Of a DNA stretch of 42,780 nt, positions 1 to 7,524 are shown piece after piece. Position 1 is the first letter of the stretch. The number at the start of each line of letters is the position of its first letter. This stretch comes from Anaerolineae bacterium (GTDB lineage Bacteria; Chloroflexota; Anaerolineae; Anaerolineales; E44-bin32), in contig DUET01000096.1 in NCBI GenBank assembly GCA_011192015.1, forward strand, positions 1-42,780. Reading direction: 5' to 3'. The position numbers were made by a program, and so were the translations under genes. A model generated the notes under the pieces. The model saw only the letters and a program-made list of their open reading frames with translations. It was not told where the DNA came from and searched no databases.

Positions 1-542
1 GAGAATCCCTGCATGGCGAAGTAGATGAGGGGCATGGGGATCATGCTCAGCAGCGCAAGCTGCCAGTTCATGCTGACGAGCACGAGCACGACGCCGACGA
101 GCATGAGCACGTTCACGGTCACGTCCGGCACGGCATGCGCGATCAGGTTCTCGAGCAGCTCCGAATCGTTGATCGTGCGCGACATGAGCTGGCCGGTCTG
201 CTTGTCCTCGTAGAAGCGCAGCGACAGCCGCTGCAGATGGGCGTAGATGTCGGCGCGCACGTCGGCGACGACGTTCCAGCCGGCGACGTGGGCCATGTAG
301 CTGCGCAGGAAGCGCAGCACGCCGCGGGCCACGAACACGGCCAGGGCGATCAGCGCCAGCCGCGCCACGGTCTCCAGGGCATCCGCGGCGGCGGGGGTTC
401 CGGTGACGGCGGCGATCATCTCCCGGACGAGCCAGGGCGCGTAGAGCTGCACGCCCACGAGCAGCAGCATGCTCACGACGGTCACCAGCAGTTGGCGGAT
501 ATATCTCCTGGCGTACTGAAATACGAATCGCAACGATCTCAC
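1..542 (-). CDS. ABC transporter, N-terminal membrane domain (partial at window edge)
   Basis: This is the first 180 or so codons of a type-1 ABC exporter half-transporter; the gene runs off the left edge, so no nucleotide-binding domain is visible. The start is GTG at 542, preceded by GGGAGG eight bases upstream. The translation begins MRSLRFVFQYARRYIR and shows two hydrophobic membrane helices near residues 18-35 and 63-80. Then comes the family-typical stretch with RADIYAHLQRLSLRFYEDKQTGQLMSR in two pieces, which is the coupling-helix region (FYE/DKxTGQLMSR), followed by a third and fourth helix. MsbA/lipid A exporter-like and multidrug half-transporters share this domain. The substrate cannot be told from the fragment. 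The frame is open throughout and the family call is secure. Confidence 0.85.
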   Translation of the reverse strand, partial: MRSLRFVFQYARRYIRQLLVTVVSMLLLVGVQLYAPWLVREMIAAVTGTPAAADALETVARLALIALAVFVARGVLRFLRSYMAHVAGWNVVADVRADIYAHLQRLSLRFYEDKQTGQLMSRTINDSELLENLIAHAVPDVTVNVLMLVGVVLVLVSMNWQLALLSMIPMPLIYFAMQGF

Positions 543-821
543 CCGGCTAACCTCCCTGCCTCGATTTCACCAACCTGCATCCCGCTCCTGCGGCTCGGCG
601 TAGTCCTGCCGTCTTCCCTATCCATGATACACGACACAATCCCGGAAACGAATCCCGGGATTACGTGCAGATCGTCCAGGATTGTGCTGGTGGGCGTGCC
701 AACGTCAACCGCTCTCCTTGCCGGAGAATGCCACAGCAAGGAGAGCAGCCCAAAGACCGGAATCCCTATGGAAATACAGGAACCTAGGGTTGCATCCTCA
801 AAAGATGGTTTCAGCATTCAT

Positions 822-1430
822 TCAGCGGAGTGATGCATCATCTTCAAGCATCACCCTATTCGGCTTCTCTGTAGAGTATCGAATCCGTAACCGAGATCCC
901 GGTGGTTTCGACTCGTAATCCTCTTCACCGACTTGGAGTTCGGTAATAATAGGCACCTTCCCGGCGGGCGACTTGATAGCCTCGAATTCAAGAACCAAAC
1001 CATGATCGACGTACTTGTATCGTCTTTCTCGTAGACCGATCCACTCCAAGATCACAAGGAAGAATTCGACGACCAGGAGCAGGATCATCAGGAGAGCCAC
1101 GACTGTGCTTCCACCGCCTGAGCTGATGTACTCCGCCAGACCAGCCCGTACTTTTCTCCGTTTACGCTCCAACACACGGGCTGTGGCAACAGCGCTTGAA
1201 CGCAGATAAGTCCTTCTCCGATCAATGGTGAGAAGATAGATCAGCAACGACAGTGAGCAGAGAGCCCCCCCGGGCACCAAGACATCCAGCGAATTGCTGC
1301 CGCCCGCCGAAAGAATCCAGAAACCTACTGCAAGCGCGATGATGCCCAGGGCTGCACACGCGACAACCAAAGCTCTTGCGGTTGTCGTCTGCCTATCTGA
1401 GGGAGGAGGCATGGCCTTTCTCACGCTCAT
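822..1430 (-). CDS. Membrane protein of unknown function (first of an adjacent paralogous pair)
   Basis: I do not recognise a characterised function. The 202-residue protein starts at ATG 1430, with GGAGGG seven bases upstream. Two membrane helices lie near residues 18-40 and 46-67, followed by a basic motif (LERKRRKVRAG, about 87-97). A third hydrophobic segment at about 108-132 leads into LEWIGLRERRYKYV. The C-terminal half is soluble and beta-rich, ending in PPGSRLRIRYSTEKPNR. That ending resembles the closing motif of DUF3592-type proteins (a G-x-x-V-x-V-x-Y-x-P-x-x-P pattern), but this is only a suggestion. The next gene on the same strand (1487-2086) has the same architecture and is clearly a paralog, so a local duplication is likely. 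Placement in the inner membrane is inferred from the helices. Confidence 0.7.
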   Translation of the reverse strand: MSVRKAMPPPSDRQTTTARALVVACAALGIIALAVGFWILSAGGSNSLDVLVPGGALCSLSLLIYLLTIDRRRTYLRSSAVATARVLERKRRKVRAGLAEYISSGGGSTVVALLMILLLVVEFFLVILEWIGLRERRYKYVDHGLVLEFEAIKSPAGKVPIITELQVGEEDYESKPPGSRLRIRYSTEKPNRVMLEDDASLR

Positions 1431-1486
1431 CGGATTTCCCTCCGGTGACGATTTGAAGCAAATCTGCTGACGGGTCTAATCTCCGG

Positions 1487-2086
1487 CTATGCCGCTTTAA
1501 ACCGGGAAGTAAATTCCTCTTCGAGCAGGGCGATCCTGGGATTACCCACCGCGTATCGGATTCTCATGACCGTTCCGGGAGGATGGGATGCATATGCCTC
1601 TTTGTTCACAGGGAGTTCGAAAACCGTCTTCTTGCCTCCATGGTCATCGGAAGCACTCTCAAACTCCACGATCAGCCTGTGCCCAACGTACCGGTACTTG
1701 GTTTCGCGAAGGCCCATCCATTCCAGCATGCGTATCCCGAGATAGATGGCGATCTCGATGAGGGCTCCTTCACCCGTTCCACCGCTGGTGCTGAAGCCGG
1801 TGCGCACTTTTCTTCTCTTCCGCTCCACCACCCTGGCTTCTGCGCTTTGGTTCGCCTTCTGAAAAATCTTAAGGACTTCCTCCCACTTGCGATAAAGGAG
1901 GAAGGGTCCAATGCAGAGAAGGACCCCGGGAAACAGGAACAACAGGGATCCAGCACCGGCGGAGGGAATCAAGACGACGCCGAACATCATGAAGACAAGC
2001 CCGACCAACAAACAAACGATGGCCAGAAAGCGTGCCAAACGCACTTCCCGTTCGGCATGAGGTCTGGTGATTCTCATCGGCTCCAT
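1487..2086 (-). CDS. Membrane protein of unknown function (second of an adjacent paralogous pair)
   Basis: A longer reading from 2170 is open, but ATG 2086 has AAGGAG six bases upstream and is preferred, giving 199 residues. Helices lie near residues 17-40 and 45-65. The basic motif VERKRRKVRTG matches the neighbour almost exactly. A weaker hydrophobic segment is followed by LEWMGLRETKYRYVGH, a beta-rich domain, and the ending PPGTVMRIRYAVGNPR. Shared landmarks with the 822-1430 product are ERKRRKVR, LEW-GLRE-Y-YV-H, EFE and PPG-RIRY-P in the same order and spacing. The third segment is much less hydrophobic than in the neighbour, so the two copies may sit differently in the membrane. About 55 bases separate the two genes, which are probably co-transcribed with this one first. 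Function unknown. Confidence 0.7.
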   Translation of the reverse strand: MEPMRITRPHAEREVRLARFLAIVCLLVGLVFMMFGVVLIPSAGAGSLLFLFPGVLLCIGPFLLYRKWEEVLKIFQKANQSAEARVVERKRRKVRTGFSTSGGTGEGALIEIAIYLGIRMLEWMGLRETKYRYVGHRLIVEFESASDDHGGKKTVFELPVNKEAYASHPPGTVMRIRYAVGNPRIALLEEEFTSRFKAA

Positions 2087-2325
2087 GGAAGACTCCTTCC
2101 AGCAGAGGGGAGCGTGGCCAGGGCTCAAATGCGGAGTACTGCTCGTTCGGTGTCGCTTCCTAAGGGTCAATCAGTGCTTTACGTATGCGCAAGATTCCAC
2201 CGCATCGCAGGACCATCCCGAGGCAATGTCTCACTCCCGCCGCACACCCACTGTTGTACCGGTGGATAAACTTCGTAAAGCTCATCCATCGAAAGGAATT
2301 CTAGCCTCGCATCCACGCTGATCCG

Positions 2326-2772
2326 CTATCCCGCCTGGATCCATTCGATTGCGTACAGCAGCACGGTGTAGAGAAAGGCTCCCAGGAAGCCAAAGGCGAC
2401 AACGGTCAGCTTCGCGAATACGTCCGCATCGATGTGCGTAACGCCCAATCGGTTCCTCAACCGCTCGCTCGAGACCCTGCCGATGAATCCGAACACGATG
2501 CCGATAACCGGTGCAAACGCCTGCCAGCAGCACACGGTCCAGGTCATTACAAACGGTCTGACGAGATAAAGCAGTAGAAAAAGAAGGATGAGGAGGATGA
2601 ACGCCGACATACTGCCCAGCAAGCCGCTCATGAAGCCGTATTCCAGGATCGGAGGTCGTGCTGCTGAAGCGCCTTCCCCAGGCTGGTCTGATCTGCGCCT
2701 TCGTTCGAGAAACCCGAGCAGATCCAGCAGATCGTAAAAGAACTGAACGAAGAAATCAAAAGCGGGGCTCAT
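2326..2772 (-). CDS. Small membrane protein, unknown function
   Basis: A 148-residue protein that I cannot assign to a family. It opens with an aromatic amphipathic stretch (FDFFVQFFYDLLDLLGFLERRRR). A polar linker of about 25 residues follows, then three hydrophobic segments near 50-75, 80-100 and 122-145. The charged loop RVSSERLRNRLG lies between the second and third. It has its own promoter 30 bases upstream (TTGATC - 17 - TATAAG). The Shine-Dalgarno is weak (GGGGAA six bases before ATG), and an internal ATG near 2628 (MSGLLGSM) is a possible alternative start. It is separated from the paralogous pair by about 240 bases containing no gene I can support. Confidence 0.55.
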   Translation of the reverse strand: MSPAFDFFVQFFYDLLDLLGFLERRRRSDQPGEGASAARPPILEYGFMSGLLGSMSAFILLILLFLLLYLVRPFVMTWTVCCWQAFAPVIGIVFGFIGRVSSERLRNRLGVTHIDADVFAKLTVVAFGFLGAFLYTVLLYAIEWIQAG

Positions 2773-2798
2773 GGGAATTCCCCGTTTGCCGTGACTTC

Positions 2799-2827
2799 CT
2801 TATAGCGTATTTTCTTTCCGGGATCAA
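2799..2827 (-). promoter_or_regulatory. Sigma70-type promoter for the 2326-2772 gene
   Basis: On the minus strand the -35 TTGATC (2822-2827) and the -10 TATAAG (2799-2804) are separated by exactly 17 bases. The predicted start lies about 20 bases before the ATG at 2772. Confidence 0.6.
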
Positions 2828-2875
2828 CCCGGGAGAGGGAAGATACCCCCACGAAGGAACACCTCATGCAAGGTC

Positions 2876-2938
2876 CAGGTGCAACGCACTTTGCCGGTTC
2901 GATTCCTTGATTCATGCCTTCAAGGTGCGTTGCACCTT
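2876..2938. repeat. Palindromic repeat pair (REP-like)
   Basis: AGGTGCAACGCAC (2877-2889) and GTGCGTTGCACCT (2925-2937) are perfect 13-base inverted copies, 35 bases apart. The right copy is itself a perfect short hairpin: AAGGTGC (2922-2928), loop GTT, GCACCTT (2932-2938). The left copy is an imperfect version of the same hairpin. The roughly 400-base stretch 2773-3175 holds this element, a promoter at each end, and no gene I can support. Two copies of a small palindrome in an intergenic gap suggest a dispersed REP-type element, but I found no third copy in the window. Confidence 0.5.
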
Positions 2939-3163
2939 GTCGCGCCCGGCATCCCCCATGTCGAGGGACGAATCGACAGACGACGGAACCCGGGGCATGG
3001 AGGAGCCGGCGCTCGCCGGCACGCTGCTTCCCGCGACGGCGGAGCGCCACAGGCAGGCCACGCTCCAAGGGATTTTCCCAAACCAAATCCCTCTAGAAAC
3101 ACAATCCTGGACTGCAGGATTCCCCGGCATGGTGATCCATTTCCCGAAGCCGCCCCGAGACGT

Positions 3164-3169
3164 TATAAT
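3164..3169 (+). promoter_or_regulatory. -10 box of ruvB, consistent with a leaderless mRNA
   Basis: A perfect TATAAT ends seven bases before the A of the ruvB ATG (3176), so transcription would start at or within a base of the start codon. No Shine-Dalgarno precedes the ATG. The -35 position holds TTCCCG, which is poor. Confidence 0.55.
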
Positions 3170-3175
3170 CGCCTC

Positions 3176-4207
<1,032 letters not shown>

Positions 4208-4211
4208 CGCC

Positions 4212-4448
4212 ATGCCCGACCTGAGCACGATCGGCCGCTGGCTGCTCATCTTCGGCGTCATCGTGGCCGCCGCCGGCGGCCTGCTCTGGCTTGCGGATCG
4301 CCTCGGCCTCCCGCTGGGACGCCTGCCGGGCGACATCCGCATCGAGCGCGAGGGCTTCTCCTGCTTCGTGCCGCTCGCCTCCTCGATCCTGATCAGCGTG
4401 CTGCTCACGCTGGCGATCAACCTCATCGCGCGCTGGTTCTCCAGGTAG
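4212..4448 (+). CDS. DUF2905 small membrane protein
   Basis: This 78-residue, two-helix protein belongs to the DUF2905 family. It has an N-terminal helix (WLLIFGVIVAAAGGLLWLADRLG) and the family signature GDIRIEREGFSCFVPLASS. A second helix, ILISVLLTLAINLIARWF, ends the protein. Biochemical function is unknown. It is wedged between ruvB (4-base gap, with GGAG inside the ruvB end) and queA (3-base gap), so the three form one operon. Genes of this family are often seen beside ruvB/queA, which supports the call but does not explain it. Confidence 0.85.
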   Translation: MPDLSTIGRWLLIFGVIVAAAGGLLWLADRLGLPLGRLPGDIRIEREGFSCFVPLASSILISVLLTLAINLIARWFSR

Positions 4449-4451
4449 CCC

Positions 4452-5474
4452 ATGCGCACGGCCGATTTCGACTACCACCTGCCCCCCGACCGCATCGCCC
4501 AGCGACCCGCCGAGCCGCGCGACGCCTCGCGACTGCTCGTACTCGATCGGGAAACCGGGCGATGCAGCCACCACGGCTTCGGCGACCTGCCGGGCTTCCT
4601 CTCCCTGGGAGATGCGCTGGTGCTCAACCAGACGCGCGTGCTCGCCGCCCGCCTGCATGGGAAGAAGATCCCCGGCGGCGGGAAGGTGGAGTTGCTCCTC
4701 ATCCAGCGCGAGGGGGATCGACTCTGGCAGGCGATGGTCGGCGGGCGCGGCCTGCGCCCCGGCGTGAGGATCGCCATCCCGGAAGGTCCGGAGGCGGAGA
4801 TACTCGCCGATCTGGGCGGGCCGCTGCGCCGCGTGCGTTTCGAGGAAGCCATCACTCCGCAGCTTGACCGCCTGGGCGAGATGCCCCTGCCCCCCTACAT
4901 CCACACGCCGCTGCAGCACAACGACGAGTACCAGACCGTCTTCGCCCGGTTCCCAGGCTCCGCCGCAGCCCCGACGGCGGGGCTGCATTTCACGCCGCAG
5001 TTGCTCGAGGAGATCGAAGCGCGGGGCGTGCGATTGGTCCGGGTCACGCTGCACCTGGGCATGGACACCTTCGTTCCCGTGACGGTCGAGGATCCGGAGC
5101 AGCACACCATCCATCGAGAATGGTGTCGGTTGACACCCGATGCGGCGGACGAGCTCAATGCCGTGCGCAACGCCGGCGGGCGCATCGTGGCCGTGGGCAC
5201 GACCACCGTGCGCACGCTGGAGACGGCCGCCCGCGCCGCTCCCGAAGGGCAGGCCGTGGGGCCCATCGAGGGGCTCAGCGACCTCTTCATCCTGCCCGGT
5301 TTCGTGTTTGGCGCCGTGGACGCGATGGTTACCAACTTTCATTTACCGCGCTCCACGCTGCTGATGATGATCTCCGCCTTCGCCGGTCGGAAGCGCATCC
5401 TCCAGACCTACCAAACCGCCGTCCAGGAGGGCTACCGTTTCTACTCCTTCGGCGATGCCATGCTGATTCTGTGA
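4452..5474 (+). CDS. queA: S-adenosylmethionine:tRNA ribosyltransferase-isomerase QueA
   Basis: QueA transfers and isomerises the ribosyl group of S-adenosylmethionine onto 7-aminomethyl-7-deazaguanine at tRNA position 34, forming epoxyqueuosine. The 340-residue product has normal length. Family landmarks are FDYHLPPDRIAQRPAEPRDASRLLV at the N-terminus (read in two parts), the LNQTRVLAARLHG motif, MPLPPYIH, the segment PGSAAAPTAGLHFT, VTLHLGMDTFVPV, the strongly conserved VGTTTVRTLE, and the C-terminal TNFHLPRSTLLMMISAFAG followed by YRFYSFGDAMLI. It is the last gene of the ruvB operon. Immediately after its stop codon a new promoter begins. No other queuosine gene is present nearby. Confidence 0.97.
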   Translation: MRTADFDYHLPPDRIAQRPAEPRDASRLLVLDRETGRCSHHGFGDLPGFLSLGDALVLNQTRVLAARLHGKKIPGGGKVELLLIQREGDRLWQAMVGGRGLRPGVRIAIPEGPEAEILADLGGPLRRVRFEEAITPQLDRLGEMPLPPYIHTPLQHNDEYQTVFARFPGSAAAPTAGLHFTPQLLEEIEARGVRLVRVTLHLGMDTFVPVTVEDPEQHTIHREWCRLTPDAADELNAVRNAGGRIVAVGTTTVRTLETAARAAPEGQAVGPIEGLSDLFILPGFVFGAVDAMVTNFHLPRSTLLMMISAFAGRKRILQTYQTAVQEGYRFYSFGDAMLIL

Positions 5475-5503
5475 TTGACGCGCAGGCGATTGTGTGCGAT
5501 ACT
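5475..5503 (+). promoter_or_regulatory. Promoter starting at the queA stop codon, driving a short orphan transcript
   Basis: The -35 TTGACG (5475-5480) and -10 GATACT (5498-5503) are separated by exactly 17 bases. The predicted start, near 5510, coincides with a perfect 14-base palindrome GCGCTCTAGAGCGC (5510-5523). The palindrome could be an operator or a 5' hairpin. Confidence 0.5.
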
Positions 5504-5561
5504 GACTCCGCGCTCTAGAGCGCCACGAACCTTTCCATTCCAAGATGAGGAGGTGATGCCT

Positions 5562-5615
5562 ATGAGTACTTACGGTAAGCAACGCGCTGCGGCATCCCTC
5601 CTCATGATCTTCTAA
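5562..5615 (+). CDS. 17-codon leader-type ORF with a very strong ribosome-binding site
   Basis: The peptide reads MSTYGKQRAAASLLMIF and ends at TAA. Its Shine-Dalgarno, AGGAGGTGAT (5548-5557), is an exact ten-base match to the usual anti-Shine-Dalgarno of 16S rRNA. AGGAGG lies eight bases before the ATG, far stronger than most sites in this window. The ORF covers the segment that either masks this site or forms the 14-bp hairpin, so ribosome movement would choose between the folds. There is no run of one amino acid of the kind found in classical biosynthetic leaders; the end is simply hydrophobic (AAASLLMIF). It could be a leader peptide or a small membrane-active peptide. It has not been shown to be made. 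Confidence 0.45.
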   Translation: MSTYGKQRAAASLLMIF

Positions 5616-5631
5616 GGATGCCGCAGCGCAC

Positions 5632-5662
5632 CGAAGGGCCGTCCACATAGGATGGCCCTTCG
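5632..5662 (+). terminator. Hairpin terminator of the orphan transcript / queA-pfkA convergent gap
   Basis: CGAAGGGCCGTCC (5632-5644) pairs with GGATGGCCCTTCG (5650-5662), a 13-bp stem with one G-U pair and the loop ACATA. The following tract (CCTTGTATAC) is only moderately T-rich. Read-through would run antisense into pfkA. Confidence 0.6.
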
Positions 5663-5763
5663 CCTTGTATACTAAAGTTGTTCAACCACTTCGTGATCGG
5701 GCAATCAGCGCTGTTCGATCAAATCGATTGGCACAGAATACAATGCGCTGTGGCTTCCGCCGG

Positions 5764-6846
5764 TCAGATCCCCACGCAGATGCCCATGCTGCGGGCGGTC
5801 ATGACCGCATCGCCGTTCACGTCCACGCGTTTGGGCTTCGCCAGGGCTTCTTCCAGGGAGATGTCAACGATCTCTTCGTTGCGCAGGGCGACCATGCGGC
5901 CGAAGCCCTTCCGGACGGCCAGTCGCACGGCCTCGCCGCCGAAGCAGGTCGCCAGCCAGCGATCGAAGGCCGTCGGTGAACCCCCGCGCTGCAGGTGCCC
6001 CAGCACGATCACCCGGCTCTCGACCCCGCAGATCCCTTCGACGTACTTCGAAACCGTGCGGCCGATGCCTCCCAGGCGCGCCACAGCCATGCCGTCCCCC
6101 GACCGGGAGAAGACCTGTTCGCCGCCCTCCTGGTAGGCGCCCTCCGCCACGGCCACGATGCTGAAGTAGCGCCCGGATTCCGCCCGCTCGTTGATCTTCT
6201 CCTGCACACTCTCGAGACGAAAGGGGATCTCCGGAATCAGGATCACATCCGCGCCGCCGGCCATTCCGGCGCGCAGGGCGATGAAGCCCGCGTTGCGCCC
6301 CATCAGCTCCAGGACCATCACGCGGTGATGCGCCTCCGCCGTGGTGTGCAGACGGTCGATGGCTTCCATGGCCGTGTTGACGGCGGTGTCGAAGCCGAAG
6401 GTGACATCCGTGCCGTGGATGTCGTTGTCGATCGTCTTGGGAACTCCGATCACAGGCAGCCCTTTTTCATGCAGTTCCTTGCAGATGTTCAGCGTCCCGT
6501 CGCCCCCCACCACGATGAGCGCATCGATGTCGAGATCTCCGATGCGTTCGGCGACCTGGTCGGAAACGTCTTCGATCACTTCCTTCCCGCCGCGCATCAC
6601 CTTGCGCGCGAAGGGATTGCCCCGGTTGGCGGCGCCCAGAATGGTACCGCCGCGCGGCAGGATACCGCGCACGGAATCGGGATCCAATTCCACCACGCCA
6701 TCCGGCTCGAGCAGGCCGTCGAAGCCGTCGCGGATGCCGATCACGCTGCAGCCGAGTTCGTTGTAGGCGGTTTTCACGACCGCCCGGATGACGGCGTTCA
6801 ATCCGGGCGCATCACCCCCGCCTGTGAGAATTCCCAGACGTTTCAT
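5764..6846 (-). CDS. pfkA: 6-phosphofructokinase, mixed-signature (group III-like) type
   Basis: This enzyme phosphorylates fructose 6-phosphate to fructose 1,6-bisphosphate in glycolysis. The 360-residue product opens MKRLGILTGGGDAPGLNAVI. It has the nucleotide motif GGDGT at 114-118 and PKTIDND at 136-142 (catalytic Asp about 140). The substrate segment is MGRNAGFIALRAGMA, followed by PEIPF and LGHLQRGGSPTAFDR. Glycine in GGDGT is the ATP-type residue, while lysine in PKTIDND is the residue normally seen in pyrophosphate-dependent enzymes. The combination is known from the mixed-substrate clade, in which ATP users occur, so the phosphoryl donor is likely ATP but not certain. The start has GAGGTGAGG just upstream, and a promoter lies 50 bases further up. 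It stands alone and is convergent with queA. Confidence 0.93.
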   Translation of the reverse strand: MKRLGILTGGGDAPGLNAVIRAVVKTAYNELGCSVIGIRDGFDGLLEPDGVVELDPDSVRGILPRGGTILGAANRGNPFARKVMRGGKEVIEDVSDQVAERIGDLDIDALIVVGGDGTLNICKELHEKGLPVIGVPKTIDNDIHGTDVTFGFDTAVNTAMEAIDRLHTTAEAHHRVMVLELMGRNAGFIALRAGMAGGADVILIPEIPFRLESVQEKINERAESGRYFSIVAVAEGAYQEGGEQVFSRSGDGMAVARLGGIGRTVSKYVEGICGVESRVIVLGHLQRGGSPTAFDRWLATCFGGEAVRLAVRKGFGRMVALRNEEIVDISLEEALAKPKRVDVNGDAVMTARSMGICVGI

Positions 6847-6894
6847 GCCTCACCTCTACCAACTGCTGACCAGGTCGAGATCAAGGTCCCCTAC

Positions 6895-6922
6895 ATTGTA
6901 ACGGAGGACGTGCGCCTGACAA
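6895..6922 (-). promoter_or_regulatory. Promoter of pfkA
   Basis: On the minus strand TTGTCA (6917-6922) and TACAAT (6895-6900) are 16 bases apart. Each is one base from consensus. The predicted start is about 40 bases before the pfkA ATG. Confidence 0.6.
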
Positions 6923-7081
6923 CCGTGGGGAGGGAATCGGTCGGCGCAGATCAGCTCGGATGCGGCATTTGCGTTTGGTCAAAGAGGGGCGCAGGAGTTC
7001 GTGCTAGCATGCATGCGGTGAGGGGCTCCCCGAAGGGGATCTCCTCTTAGGTAGCGAAAAACCAGCTCGAGACGGAAGACG

Positions 7082-7477
7082 ATGAAACGCTTCTTTGCAC
7101 TCCTGCTAATCCCCTTCCTGCTGCTGGCGGCGGCATGCCTGCCGACGCCGCCCCCGGAAATGCTGATCACCCACACGCCGCAACCCGCTTCAACCACCCC
7201 ATCCGAGAACCCACAGGAATCGATGCCCTCCTCCTCGCCGATGCCCATCGAGATCGGCAGCCGAACGGTGGTCGTGGACGAAATCATCCGCGGATTCCTG
7301 TGCGATGATGCATGGCGCGGCGTGATCTACGTGGACGCGGATGTGGAGGTCTTTCCCTGGGACGATCAGGCTACTTTTCTACGCGATTGCAATTTGGTGA
7401 TCGAGCCGGGGACCGTCGTCTACGTGGCAGAACATCCGGGGGAGGTCTTCTACAAAGGCTGCTCCTGCCACGAGTGA
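7082..7477 (+). CDS. Small lipoprotein, unknown function
   Basis: A 131-residue secreted lipoprotein. A basic start (MKRF) leads into a hydrophobic signal and the lipobox LLAAAC, with the lipidated cysteine at about residue 19. A Pro/Thr/Ser-rich linker runs to about residue 58. The mature domain of about 70 residues contains four cysteines: one in FLCDDAW, one in LRDCNLV, and the pair at the end, CSCHE. Two disulfides are possible, or a metal site made with the terminal histidine. I do not recognise the domain. The ATG is preceded by GGAA four to five bases upstream. Upstream, 7020-7046 can form an imperfect hairpin (TCCCC/GGGGA core). A membrane protein gene follows 47 bases downstream and may be co-transcribed. 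Confidence 0.65.
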   Translation: MKRFFALLLIPFLLLAAACLPTPPPEMLITHTPQPASTTPSENPQESMPSSSPMPIEIGSRTVVVDEIIRGFLCDDAWRGVIYVDADVEVFPWDDQATFLRDCNLVIEPGTVVYVAEHPGEVFYKGCSCHE

Positions 7478-7524
7478 ACGATCCTGAGGAAATGACGAAA
7501 TCTCAAACCAAGAAGGAGTTCCAG

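Larger units (their letters stand above)
5510..5670 (+). ncRNA. Structured leader-like RNA with mutually exclusive hairpins (unknown family)
   Basis: The predicted transcript of about 155 bases can fold in two exclusive ways. In fold A the ribosome-binding site region ATGAGGAGG-T-GATGCC (5545-5560) pairs with GGCATC-CCTCCTCAT (5591-5605), giving 15 base pairs with one bulged T. AAG (5542-5544) with CTT (5609-5611) can extend it. In fold B GCGCTGCGGCATCC (5584-5597) pairs perfectly over 14 bases with GGATGCCGCAGCGC (5616-5629). The two folds compete for 5591-5597. A terminator-like hairpin follows. This is the layout of a translational attenuator, yet no gene follows on this strand before pfkA, which is convergent. 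I do not recognise a known RNA family. The structures are read directly; function is inference. Confidence 0.5.

Noticed and set aside
539-817. 92-codon frame upstream of the ABC transporter
   Set aside because: No Shine-Dalgarno, no motif, unlikely composition; the gap 543-821 shows only a weak possible -10 (TATCAT) for the transporter.
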